Source: Ophiothrix spiculata (Eukaryota > Echinodermata > Ophiuroidea > Amphilepidida > Ophiotrichidae). From it: DNA of 21,316 nucleotides. Location of the stretch: assembly GCA_000969725.1 (NCBI GenBank), contig JXSR01S028834.1; one strand, 5' to 3'. Each line of letters opens with the position of its first letter. The first letter of the stretch is position 1. Below, piece after piece: positions 18,801 through 21,316 of this stretch. Made by a program: the position numbers and the translations under genes. Below the pieces are notes generated by a model. The model made no database searches and was not told where the DNA came from. It saw only the letters and a list, made by a program, of their open reading frames with translations.

Positions 18801-20888
18801 ATATGTTACCCCCATATCGAAAGGTGCCTAATGGGTCCCAAAATCAAAGTCCTTGCTTTTGGTCATTGGATGTTCGGTTGCAAAGTTATACTGTATGCAA
18901 ATTAGTTAAATGCATCGGGCTGATTCGGAAAACTACAGTTCTGAGAAAATCGAGTTCAAATATTTTGTACTGAGTAAAACTTGAATGGAGAGAGGATTTT
19001 TATCTTGGTTTTTACCCATTTTGCTTATGTTTTGGATATTGTAACCTGATTAAACTGATAAAATACACTTCAAAGGTAACGTGTCTGATGAAAATATTAG
19101 AAATTTGACCTGGGACACTATTTTTGACTATTACACTCATGCAGCTTCAAAGGCCAATATCACGTAATTTACTATGTCGACCTTAAGGTACCTATCGATA
19201 TGGCGGATCACATGTTGAATCATTTGAATGGAGATTAAATAACATGATGGGATGGGAAATAAGGAAGTTCAGTCCCGTCCCGTGCAATAGGAATGGAAGG
19301 AAGACCGGTTTACGAAAATTGTACACTCCCTTGAGGTATATCACCTGGCTAGCTTAAAAGAAGGTACGGAATTACATGCACTAAAGTATATTAGGCGTTT
19401 GATTACCATTAAATATTTGTCTTCCTTTATATTTGTTATAGCAACCAGGAATCCAGTGAGTGTAGCTGTTTTTGCCAACACGACTGGAAGCATCAGTACT
19501 CCGTGCCCAAGTGGAGAATCGGACATTGTAAACATGGTCAAACATGAAGCACAAAGGGCAAAAGAAGACCCAGGTGAACCTTGCACTCGCTCATGTGATA
19601 TTGCAGAACCTGCAGCAGAGTGCGAGAAAGTTGCCACAGAAGAGGACAGATCAAAGAGGAGCACATCACATTCAAATTTGATGGTGTGTTTCAAAGTCGA
19701 AGAAAAAGAACTTCAACAGCAACTTCGGCAAGCTAGTGCTGTGCGAGAAAAGTTAAACGAGGAGAAACAGAAACTGAAGGAGTATGTATTGAAGATTATA
19801 TCAGGTGTTGCCGCAGCTTTATCATTAAATGATTCGCCGAATGTGCAATTAGATGATGAACTTGGATGTCCCCGTGGCTACGAGGAAGGGTCAAAAGGAG
19901 ATGGATGTGGTAAGTTATTTATAAAAATATCATTCCATAGAACTTTTAGCAGTCGTTTGCTTGCTTTACCGTTGCCACAGTTGTTACGCCATTATATATT
20001 GACCCAACGCCAACAATTAGGTAAATGTTGCGATGTAACCTTTCGTTCCATGTACTTCTCCTTCAATACGTCGATCCTGGGTTTCCCAACCGGAAATCAA
20101 TCTTTACCGAAATTTAATCCAACAATGCACTGGTAAAGCACAACGATGCACCCAAATAGGCGTGAAATAGATGCGCGCTACCACCCATCCCAAACAACAA
20201 TTCAAATCACCCGCTATGAATTGGAGCTAATGTCACGGCTTATTAGTTTTATAGGCAAAACTGTGTTTGGGCTAAAATTTTGGTAAAGATTGACTTCCGG
20301 GTGTAAACCCAAGATCGACGTATTGCCTATCGAAATTTCGTTTATTCTTATAACAAAACATATGCAAGTTATGCTTAGGTCTTATGTAACAAATTTGCAA
20401 TTATTGATTTTTCCAAAAAAAACTAGTTTGGATGAAAAGAAATGCATGATGCACTTGCTGTAAGATGCGATGCGATGGAGTCAGAAAAAAAGGCGTGCAA
20501 TCCGACTAGATTACTGACAAACCACTTCTTCTACTTAAATTTATAATATTCGCACAGGTTATATATCTGTTACGACATATGTTTTTACCGGATTAACCAA
20601 AGATTACGGGTTTATTTTTGAACACGTGTTTGCTTGCAACATCAACGTGGCGTGGATCAAACAACGCAAACCAACTTCAAATTAATATTTACCCACAGTC
20701 CTTCATTTAATAATGAATGGTATAGTGTTAAATGTTTTGGGTTGAAATGAATTGTTTGAAGAAAAAATATAACGTACAAAACAAGGCGCCTTTAACCCTA
20801 TTAATGTGTTTCTTAAATTGCAGTTCCATGCGGCCAGAATTACTACGAGACTGAAGAGAAATGTAAGCGATGCCCAGGCAACTCATAA
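554..20888 (+). CDS. Multi-exon SVEP1-like CCP/HYR secreted protein gene (5' partial)
   Basis: Overall gene model. Exons join as 554-704, 3910-4095, 4270-4467, 4884-4978, 5241-5391, 5908-6111, 6712-6912, 8605-8699, 8946-9114, 12042-12227, 12423-12620, 13041-13280, 14853-15062, 15645-15845, 16510-16764, 17068-17304, 17802-17984, 19442-19909, 20824-20888. The sum is 3,693 nt, which is 1,230 codons and a TAA, with matching phases at every junction. Seen: eight CCP (sushi) domains, six HYR domains (the first only half), a linker with RSKR, and a truncated GCC2/GCC3-like motif. Known: CCP and HYR are extracellular beta-sandwich or beta-rich modules for adhesion and ligand binding, together in SVEP1, SRPX and hyalin-type proteins. 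Inferred: a secreted or cell-surface adhesion or recognition protein. The start codon, signal peptide and promoter are upstream of the window. Mutually exclusive or skipped phase-1 exons are possible and cannot be judged without transcripts. Confidence 0.8.
819..939. repeat. Inverted-repeat hairpin (foldback/MITE-like)
   Basis: Arm 819-864 and arm 893-939 are reverse complements with a single one-base bulge; the loop is 28 bases. Arms contain tgatatgatagtctctgg and aactatggaccc. The motif TAATAT flanks it on both sides (813-818 and 941-946), which may be a target-site duplication. Near-perfect arms suggest a young insertion. Confidence 0.75.
1310..1893. repeat. Five copies of a 29-bp motif inside the element
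   Basis: The motif core ggatttaggcccttttgg followed by aaayaaactc is found at 1310-1338, 1340-1368, 1718-1746 and 1865-1893 on the plus strand and at 1526-1554 on the minus strand. A larger unit is also duplicated: the stretch with actatagtactaca and atggcaccaataact occurs at about 1401-1476 and 1780-1852. The copies are much better conserved than the sequence between them. Confidence 0.8.
1928..3266 (-). pseudogene. Degenerate Crypton-type tyrosine recombinase
   Basis: Read on the minus strand from an ATG at 3266. The N-terminal part (to about 2953) resembles the DUF3504/KIAA1958-like SAM-like region, with DFVDSYDSVNTKKQIKYG, FEEYC and LLSKFY. It then shifts frame to reach ERNIDIIKSNEF and KAFKALL, and shifts again near 2835 into DTMIYFANRGMENLR. 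A stop (TAG, 2529-2531) interrupts the stretch between RCPVSTMK and YLEKLNP. The catalytic C-terminal part (2503-2231) keeps the tyrosine recombinase signature: HCLR (the HxxR box, near 2354-2365), VSGHR and a terminal YY (near 2258-2263). A TAA at 2233-2231 is followed in the same frame by GMSDLL, the usual family continuation, so it too is a nonsense change. Two frameshifts and at least two stops make it inactive. Family by motif recognition only. Confidence 0.8.
3499..3586 (+). repeat. 22-bp tandem repeat, about four units
   Basis: Units beginning aaacccgtaaata start at 3499, 3521 and 3543 and are nearly identical; a fourth at 3565 (gagccgttaaatag) is degenerate. It lies between the recombinase relic and the right inverted repeat. 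Confidence 0.8.
3910..4095 (+). CDS. Exon: CCP-A1 (7-Cys sushi domain), module 1
   Basis: Acceptor cttattag ends at 3909 and donor GTAAAG starts at 4096; 186 nt, phase 1 at both ends. The translation has the sushi pattern: RC, MIC, SSC, FTCNDGYC, VIC, W and PTC. A usual sushi of this long type has six cysteines; here there are seven, the extra one being in GYC directly after the GY motif. The same extra Cys occurs in the first CCP of modules 2 and 3. Sushi domains fold as compact beta modules with two or three internal disulfides and commonly bind proteins or glycans outside the cell. Confidence 0.9.
4270..4467 (+). CDS. Exon: CCP-B1 (7-Cys sushi domain), module 1
   Basis: Acceptor gtttttccag ends at 4269 and donor GTAAGC starts at 4468; 198 nt, phase 1-1. 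Landmarks are LECTVLTTPSNG, GTC, SMC, FGCNPGF, RQC, PACLGRW and TVC. Seven cysteines: six at standard places and one at PAC just before the conserved G-x-W. This second position of the extra Cys is specific to B-type CCPs (compare SSCVNGVGSW in B2 and SSCNTYW in B3). Confidence 0.9.
4468..4883 (+). other. Intron, nothing recognised
   Basis: AT-rich intron between CCP-B1 and the HYR exon. I see no repeat structure, coding potential or RNA gene. Confidence 0.6.
4884..4978 (+). CDS. Exon: N-terminal half of HYR, module 1
   Basis: Acceptor attatatcag ends at 4883; the exon ends ...cctcag with donor GT at 4979. It is 95 nt, phase 1 in and phase 0 out. Translation gives PVTLTCPASITQYAEP and ATVTWTPPQ, the first strands of a HYR domain with the typical TCP and V-x-W-x-P-P motifs. 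It is too short to be obvious as a reading frame on its own; frame and motif support come from joining with 5241-5391. Confidence 0.88.
5195..5490 (+). repeat. Segmental duplication copy 2 with empty insertion site
   Basis: Pairs with 505-822. In this copy gataggtattggtaatatg runs straight into ggctatt (5465-5490), where copy 1 carries the whole 819-3665 block. It therefore records the pre-insertion state. Confidence 0.8.
5241..5391 (+). CDS. Exon: C-terminal half of HYR, module 1
   Basis: Acceptor caacgtttcag ends at 5240, donor GTACGT starts at 5392; 151 nt, phase 0 in and phase 1 out. Landmarks are GQPPGSQFSEG, HTIIYEV, NLAGN and CSFDVTVV. With 4884-4978 it makes a full HYR of about 82 residues, the usual size. 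It has the two cysteines TCP and QQC that close the domain. Nearly identical to 554-704. Confidence 0.88.
5700..5770 (-). repeat. tRNA-derived SINE fragment
   Basis: On the minus strand, gggttcgactctc (5708-5720 complement) fits a Pol III B box (GGTTCGANTCC), and 17 or more bases upstream ctggaacagttaaggacagc resembles the A-box/D-arm region of tRNA-derived SINEs. The rest is degraded. It does not fold as a full tRNA by eye, so I call a SINE remnant. Confidence 0.45.
5908..6111 (+). CDS. Exon: CCP-A2 (7-Cys sushi domain), module 2
   Basis: Acceptor aatgtgtttcag ends at 5907 and donor GTGAGG starts at 6112; 204 nt, phase 1-1. The pattern is RCTSLSATINQQITC, GSTCDFTCDFGFC, LTC, YSWDGDLPVC. It has seven cysteines, with the extra one in GFC in the same place as in A1 and A3. 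Like A1 and A3 it begins C-x-x-L and has NQ in the first loop, so the three A exons are paralogues made by module duplication. Confidence 0.9.
6112..6711 (+). other. Intron, nothing recognised
   Basis: About 600 bases of AT-rich sequence between CCP-A2 and CCP-B2. A minus-strand reading frame passes through part of it but has no domain signature. No repeat or RNA gene seen. Confidence 0.6.
6712..6912 (+). CDS. Exon: CCP-B2 (7-Cys sushi domain), module 2
   Basis: Acceptor attgattacag ends at 6711 and donor GTAAAT starts at 6913; 201 nt, phase 1-1. Landmarks are VTCPPLQPPLNSN, GTC, GSMCSFECKAGY, RRC, SSCVNGVGSW and SFC. Seven cysteines, the extra one four to six residues before the conserved Trp, as in B1 and B3. 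Confidence 0.9.
7473..8060. mobile_element. MITE with TTAA flanks
   Basis: TTAA at 7473-7476 is followed by ggtggcctagcac (7477-7489). The exact reverse complement gtgctaggccacc is at 8044-8056, followed by TTAA (8057-8060). TTAA duplication with perfect 13-bp inverted ends is the hallmark of piggyBac- or Kolobok-type insertions. Internally aagtcggtgacc is repeated near 7747 and 7945, each in a T-rich context. Reading frames crossing it (7590-7781, 7951-8172) have no recognisable domain, so this is a non-autonomous element. Confidence 0.75.
8061..8604 (+). other. Intron remainder, nothing recognised
   Basis: AT-rich, no structure noted between the TTAA element and the next exon. A minus-strand frame at 8333-8524 is hydrophobic and low-complexity and is not supported as a gene. 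Confidence 0.5.
8605..8699 (+). CDS. Exon: N-terminal half of HYR, module 2
   Basis: Acceptor catctttgtag ends at 8604 and donor GTTAGT starts at 8700; 95 nt, phase 1 in, phase 0 out. Translation gives SPIITCPDSIARKI and TGTVITWDLPS. Length, phases and the TCP and WDLP motifs match the module 1 counterpart at 4884-4978 exactly. This exon is absent from simple long-frame scans because it is short. Confidence 0.87.
8946..9114 (+). CDS. Exon: C-terminal half of HYR, module 2
   Basis: Acceptor ccgatgttag ends at 8945 and donor GTAAGT starts at 9115; 169 nt, phase 0 in, phase 1 out. It reads VTDNSGDENIEP, PPGFEFTEGIYDIEYEARD, SGNLASCSFFVVV: the textbook HYR order (DNSG, PPG-F, EG, Y-x-A-x-D, GN, C-x-F-x-V). 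It is six residues longer than the module 1 copy because it keeps the DNSG loop and a short tail. Confidence 0.9.
9334..9481. repeat. 148-bp direct repeat, left copy
   Basis: Matches 10750-10897 at equal length with roughly 15 differences; shared tracts include ctgtattctcctgtcctgac and aatgttgcttgagtc. The two copies flank the main satellite block. Confidence 0.75.
9590..10540. repeat. ~104-bp satellite/minisatellite array
   Basis: The word catacaacca recurs at 9751, 9856 and 9961, with catacaa at 10064 and catacaacca at 10311, spacing 102-105. The unit also contains aagtcccggataactcaaag, gtcaaataata-atgac, cctagcaataatca and cagaaagcatg. Units are about 80-95% alike by eye. A 50-base gap sits inside. 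Outlying degenerate units are near 9140 and 11440-11900. Confidence 0.85.
10121..10170. other. Assembly gap (50 N)
   Basis: Fifty unknown bases within the satellite. The 95 bases left of the gap (10026-10120) and the 95 bases right of it (10171-10265) are identical, so the two contig ends very probably overlap and one unit is duplicated by scaffolding. Confidence 0.9.
10750..10897. repeat. 148-bp direct repeat, right copy
   Basis: Partner of 9334-9481. A further pair, gaacttg...catgaaa...cacaacc at about 9490-9545 and 10556-10605, is also shared but in a different order relative to the 148-bp unit. Confidence 0.75.
11440..11910. repeat. Diverged satellite units with A/C-rich tract
   Basis: Degenerate copies of the satellite unit (acaaccaagtyctgga, acgctacag, tagcaataatca) continue here, separated from the main array by about 900 bases of unique-looking AT-rich DNA. 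A simple A/C-rich tract of acaaa words lies at 11516-11556. The block also includes the exon-like fragment at 11664-11718. Confidence 0.65.
11664..11718 (+). pseudogene. Decayed partial copy of CCP-A exon
   Basis: gatccattgatggc starts here, and the following bases align with 12053-12110 in exon CCP-A3 with a three-base gap, ending in atgacctag against acgacctag. The similarity is near 75-80% over 55-58 bases. It is bounded by satellite sequence, has no proper acceptor and no downstream sushi motif, so it is a non-functional exon fragment trapped in the satellite. Confidence 0.65.
12042..12227 (+). CDS. Exon: CCP-A3 (7-Cys sushi domain), module 3
   Basis: Acceptor tctatttacag ends at 12041 after a long T-rich tract, donor GTAATG starts at 12228; 186 nt, phase 1-1. 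It reads TCDPLMATQNQKMSC, GSICTFTCNSGYC, VVC, QWNGIQPTC. Seven cysteines with the extra in GYC, as in A1 and A2. Confidence 0.9.
12423..12620 (+). CDS. Exon: CCP-B3 (7-Cys sushi domain), module 3
   Basis: Acceptor acattttacag ends at 12422 and donor GTATGC starts at 12621; 198 nt, phase 1-1. Landmarks are VTCLPLTPPVNAEI, TTC, SPCRMTCKEGYTL, RNC, SSCNTYWDG and LQC. Seven cysteines, the extra one in SSC before the Trp, as in B1 and B2. Confidence 0.9.
12621..13040 (+). other. Intron, nothing recognised
   Basis: About 420 bases. The frame of CCP-B3 stays open for some 40 codons past the donor but loses sushi character at once, which supports the donor at 12621. No repeats seen. Confidence 0.6.
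13041..13280 (+). CDS. Exon: full HYR domain in one exon, module 3
   Basis: Acceptor tcatttctag ends at 13040 and donor GTAATC starts at 13281; 240 nt, phase 1-1. It reads TSCPDSIPVQA, YVQWDI, DTSG, LTCDKQEGYMPEGSHPLKC, TATDGTGNQATC, TTLTVT. This is the canonical four-Cys HYR (compare V-x-C...T-V-x-C-x-A-x-D-x-x-G-N-x-x-x-C). Unlike modules 1 and 2 it has no central intron. Confidence 0.92.
13419..13592. repeat. ~175-bp palindromic foldback element
   Basis: The left arm (acaaatactaca, gaaatagtgcaatc, ttccc, gtactggctat, cctattacccc) and the right arm are reverse complements almost to the centre near 13503. It can form a very long hairpin. Its outer ends (acaaata) resemble those of the hairpin at 819-939, so both may belong to one MITE-like family. 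A reading frame across it is a by-product. Confidence 0.75.
13600..14329 (+). other. Intron, no gene seen
   Basis: AT-rich sequence; near 14155-14205 there are four G-tracts (three to six G each) with irregular spacing. Otherwise no structure noted. Confidence 0.5.
14330..14414. repeat. Foldback with inverted GTTCACGTAA ends
   Basis: gttcacgtaaccgtccacg (from 14330) pairs with the complement of cgtgaacgtttacgtgaac (to 14414), 17 of 19 matching. The interior has gacgtcatgtgacgcg and gaccaatcaga, which look like CRE/ATF and CCAAT (NF-Y) boxes. It may be a small MITE; a promoter role is possible but no transcript start is evident. Confidence 0.5.
14853..15062 (+). CDS. Exon: CCP-C (canonical 6-Cys sushi)
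   Basis: Acceptor catttatag ends at 14852 and donor GTAAAC starts at 15063; 210 nt, phase 1-1. Landmarks are RRCPAILLELPQYA, TQC, GGSCSIRCRVGYTLQG, AAC, YWSWSQAPTC. Six cysteines, with no extra Cys after GY (GYT) and none before the Trp. It starts the non-repeated 3' block of the protein. Confidence 0.9.
15063..15644 (+). other. Intron, nothing recognised
   Basis: About 580 bases, A/T-rich, purine-rich near 15195-15240. Frames crossing it have no domain pattern. Confidence 0.55.
15645..15845 (+). CDS. Exon: CCP-D (canonical 6-Cys sushi)
   Basis: Acceptor tcctacaaag ends at 15644 and donor GTGAGT starts at 15846; 201 nt, phase 1-1. It reads VTECSPLPTD, HC, GSVCTLSCPQGYSLQ, IIC, DGTWN, NPTC. 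Six cysteines. A second in-frame AG at 15649-15650 (ttacag) could start the exon six bases later and drop two residues. I chose the first because V-T-x-C is the start seen in the B exons. Confidence 0.9.
15846..16509 (+). other. Intron with short direct repeats and a hairpin
   Basis: gtgatggattattc occurs near 15882 and 16127, each followed by an A-rich aac tract; aaatggttataaatgtacggtt occurs near 16081 and 16171 (22 bases apart from small edges). A perfect 14-bp hairpin is at 16347-16380. No gene seen. Confidence 0.6.
16347..16380. repeat. Perfect 14-bp hairpin, 6-base loop
   Basis: atgtcctttaagag (16347-16360) and ctcttaaaggacat (16367-16380) are exact reverse complements. No U-tract follows, so no terminator claim. 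Confidence 0.7.
16510..16764 (+). CDS. Exon: HYR-4 in one exon
   Basis: Acceptor tttttcttag ends at 16509 and donor GTTAGC starts at 16765; 255 nt, phase 1-1. It reads QPPTIEQCSTGP, EIIFMIPQASDNS, VPRVSTVPDGLTSPHQF, YIFIDEAGNTATCSFQVIV. It is a diverged HYR: Cys-Pro has become Cys-Ser and the middle cysteines are missing, while DNS, D-x-AGN and C-x-F-x-V remain. The donor is weak but is the only one that keeps phase with the next exon. Confidence 0.85.
16765..17067 (+). other. Intron, nothing recognised
   Basis: About 300 bases, no structure noted. Confidence 0.55.
17068..17304 (+). CDS. Exon: HYR-5 in one exon
   Basis: Acceptor cacaatatag ends at 17067 and donor GTTGGT starts at 17305; 237 nt, phase 1-1. 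It reads LPPTTVSCPENME, AVDWEEP, SLCNKYPTDDLQAGGNRIEC, ATNPDSNIEGVC, FSITV. Four cysteines in the same places as in the 13041-13280 HYR. Adjacent HYR-HYR is the arrangement I recall from SVEP1. Confidence 0.85.
17305..17801 (+). other. Intron, nothing firm
   Basis: About 500 bases. A loose inverted similarity between about 17560-17620 and 17640-17720 is too weak to call. Confidence 0.5.
17802..17984 (+). CDS. Exon: CCP-E (6-Cys sushi)
   Basis: Acceptor ttttttgcacag ends at 17801 and donor GTAAGC starts at 17985; 183 nt, phase 1-1. It reads FPCMDLPLITNGHWKC, TTCTLTCNEGF, FTC, DSGWSPSYPTVTKC. Six cysteines. It is the last sushi and follows HYR-HYR directly. Confidence 0.88.
17985..18300 (+). 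other. Intron 5' part, nothing recognised
   Basis: No structure; a minus-strand frame at 17959-18186 overlaps the CCP-E exon and is a by-product. Confidence 0.5.
18310..18440 (+). repeat. tRNA-derived SINE
   Basis: tttgctcagtcggttgagca (from 18315) matches a tRNA D-arm/Pol III A box with a self-complementary gctca...tgagc stem. ggttaaagtcc (18382-18392) fits the B box with one change, followed by ccac as in the T-stem. The 60-odd-base spacing and a downstream poly-T/A tail fit a SINE head better than a functional tRNA gene. Confidence 0.6.
18441..19441 (+). other. Intron 3' part, no gene seen
   Basis: About 1 kb of AT-rich sequence with no exon, hairpin or RNA gene that I can support. Confidence 0.5.
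19442..19909 (+). CDS. Exon: linker with furin-type site and helical region
   Basis: Acceptor atttgttatag ends at 19441 and donor GTAAGT starts at 19910; 468 nt, phase 1-1, 155 full codons plus split ends. Residues 13-15 NTT form an N-glycosylation sequon. Several cysteines follow (TPC, EPCTRSC, AEC), then EEDRSKRS, where RSKR fits the furin consensus R-x-K/R-R. After it comes NLMVCFKV, then a charged helical stretch (EEKELQQQLRQ, REKLNEEKQKLKEYVLKII) with heptad-like leucines, then GCPRGYEEGSKGDGC opening a Cys-rich motif. Known: invertebrate CCP/HYR proteins often have a basic cleavage site between the last CCP and GCC2/GCC3 repeats (from memory). Whether cleavage happens is not shown. Confidence 0.85.
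19910..20823 (+). other. Last intron
   Basis: About 910 bases. The frame of the previous exon stays open past the donor to 20136 but changes character at once. A foldback at 20064-20325 fills part of it; the rest shows nothing. Confidence 0.6.
20064..20325. repeat. Foldback element with ~51-bp inverted arms
   Basis: caatacgtcgatcctgggttt (from 20064, to 20115) and the reverse complement of 20275-20325 (caatacgtcgatcttgggttt...) agree at about 85% of positions over 51-52 bases, including tcaatctttacc. The 160-base interior has no coding signal. MITE-like. Confidence 0.7.
20824..20888 (+). CDS. Terminal coding exon: truncated GCC2/GCC3 motif
   Basis: Acceptor ttaaattgcag ends at 20823. It reads VPCGQNYYETEEKCKRCPGNS then TAA at 20886-20888, continuing the Cys-rich motif begun in the previous exon (GCPRGYEEGSKGDGC). 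The pattern C-x-x-x-YY...C-x-x-CPG belongs to GCC2/GCC3 (ephrin-receptor-like) repeats, which normally go on with a Q...EG...C half. That half is present after the stop in the same frame, so this may be a recent nonsense change, a readthrough site, or an alternative terminal exon. Confidence 0.75.
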
Positions 20889-21316
20889 CAATCTTCAGAA
20901 GGAATGACGTGGTGTATCAATTACTAGCTATTTAATATTGATGATCTAAATATTAAATATTTTTCAACACATCATTTGCAAGAAAGTATTTCATTTAATG
21001 CTGGCCGGGGTATTAAAATGTAATCAAATCAATTTGAAAATCTGGTACCTTTAAAAAAGAAATGTTAATGTCAAAAACAAGGTCAGATGTAGCTCAACTT
21101 TAGTGGAAATTGTCGAAATAGATAACGGATTTTAAAGTAGTTGCTGAAGGTTGCATTTACTTACATAAGCGTACATGCTTTTCAACCTGGCCCTCATTGA
21201 CAATGAGTCATTGTATAGAATGTATAAAAGATATCATACACTATTTACAAGATAACATAAAGTATTGACAATAAGATACAAATAAGTATTAATAAATACA
21301 TGCAAGTTATGGGTTG
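20889..21316 (+). other. Presumed 3' UTR / downstream sequence
   Basis: AT-rich, no further exon seen. AATAAA at 21291-21296 is a possible polyadenylation signal about 400 bases after the stop, with the window ending 20 bases later. If the gene really continues, this would instead be intron. Confidence 0.35.

Noticed and set aside
19341..19694. 117-codon minus-strand frame
   Set aside because: Antisense shadow of the well-supported linker exon.

Overview
The window is low-GC animal nuclear DNA: short in-frame exons with GT-AG borders and polypyrimidine acceptors, introns of 0.2-3 kb, tRNA-derived SINEs, MITE-like foldbacks, a Crypton-type recombinase relic and one 50-base assembly gap. Nothing looks bacterial. 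The protein made here (complement-type sushi/CCP plus hyalin/HYR domains) and the repeat types suggest an invertebrate bilaterian, perhaps a mollusc or a non-vertebrate deuterostome. The species cannot be named from the sequence alone.

One large plus-strand gene spans the window. I can chain 19 exon segments from 554 to a TAA at 20886-20888. Together they are 3,693 nt, 1,230 codons plus the stop, with no break in frame. The 5' end (signal peptide, promoter) lies outside. Domain order is: C-terminal half of a HYR; then three tandem modules of CCP-A, CCP-B, HYR; then CCP, CCP, HYR, HYR, CCP; then a linker exon with an RSKR furin-type site and a helical heptad-rich stretch; then the start of a GCC2/GCC3 (ephrin-receptor-like) Cys-rich motif. 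All module borders are phase 1, so modules can be duplicated without breaking frame. Three HYR domains carry an extra phase-0 intron in their middle. The 3' part resembles the sushi-HYR-HYR-sushi-Cys-rich block that I recall from SVEP1, so an extracellular, secreted SVEP1-like adhesion or recognition protein is the best guess.

The most interesting protein feature is that every CCP-A and every CCP-B in the three modules has seven cysteines, at two different extra positions, while the three CCPs outside the modules have six. This suggests an A-to-B interdomain disulfide that repeats down the molecule. The second is the terminal TAA: it cuts a Cys-rich motif in the middle, and the same frame continues with motif-like residues for 12 more codons.

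Introns carry the rest. The first (705-3909) holds a 46-bp-arm hairpin next to a roughly 2.7-kb element with 43-bp inverted ends and a broken minus-strand Crypton-like tyrosine recombinase; a paralogous empty site exists near 5465-5490. Intron 6913-8604 holds a MITE flanked by TTAA. Intron 9115-12041 is a degenerate ~104-bp satellite with a gap whose two flanks are identical (probable assembly artefact) and a decayed copy of part of a CCP-A exon. Intron 13281-14852 holds a ~175-bp palindrome and a second foldback. A tRNA-like SINE lies near 18315 and a foldback at 20064-20325. No protein-coding gene other than the main gene and the Crypton relic is supported.
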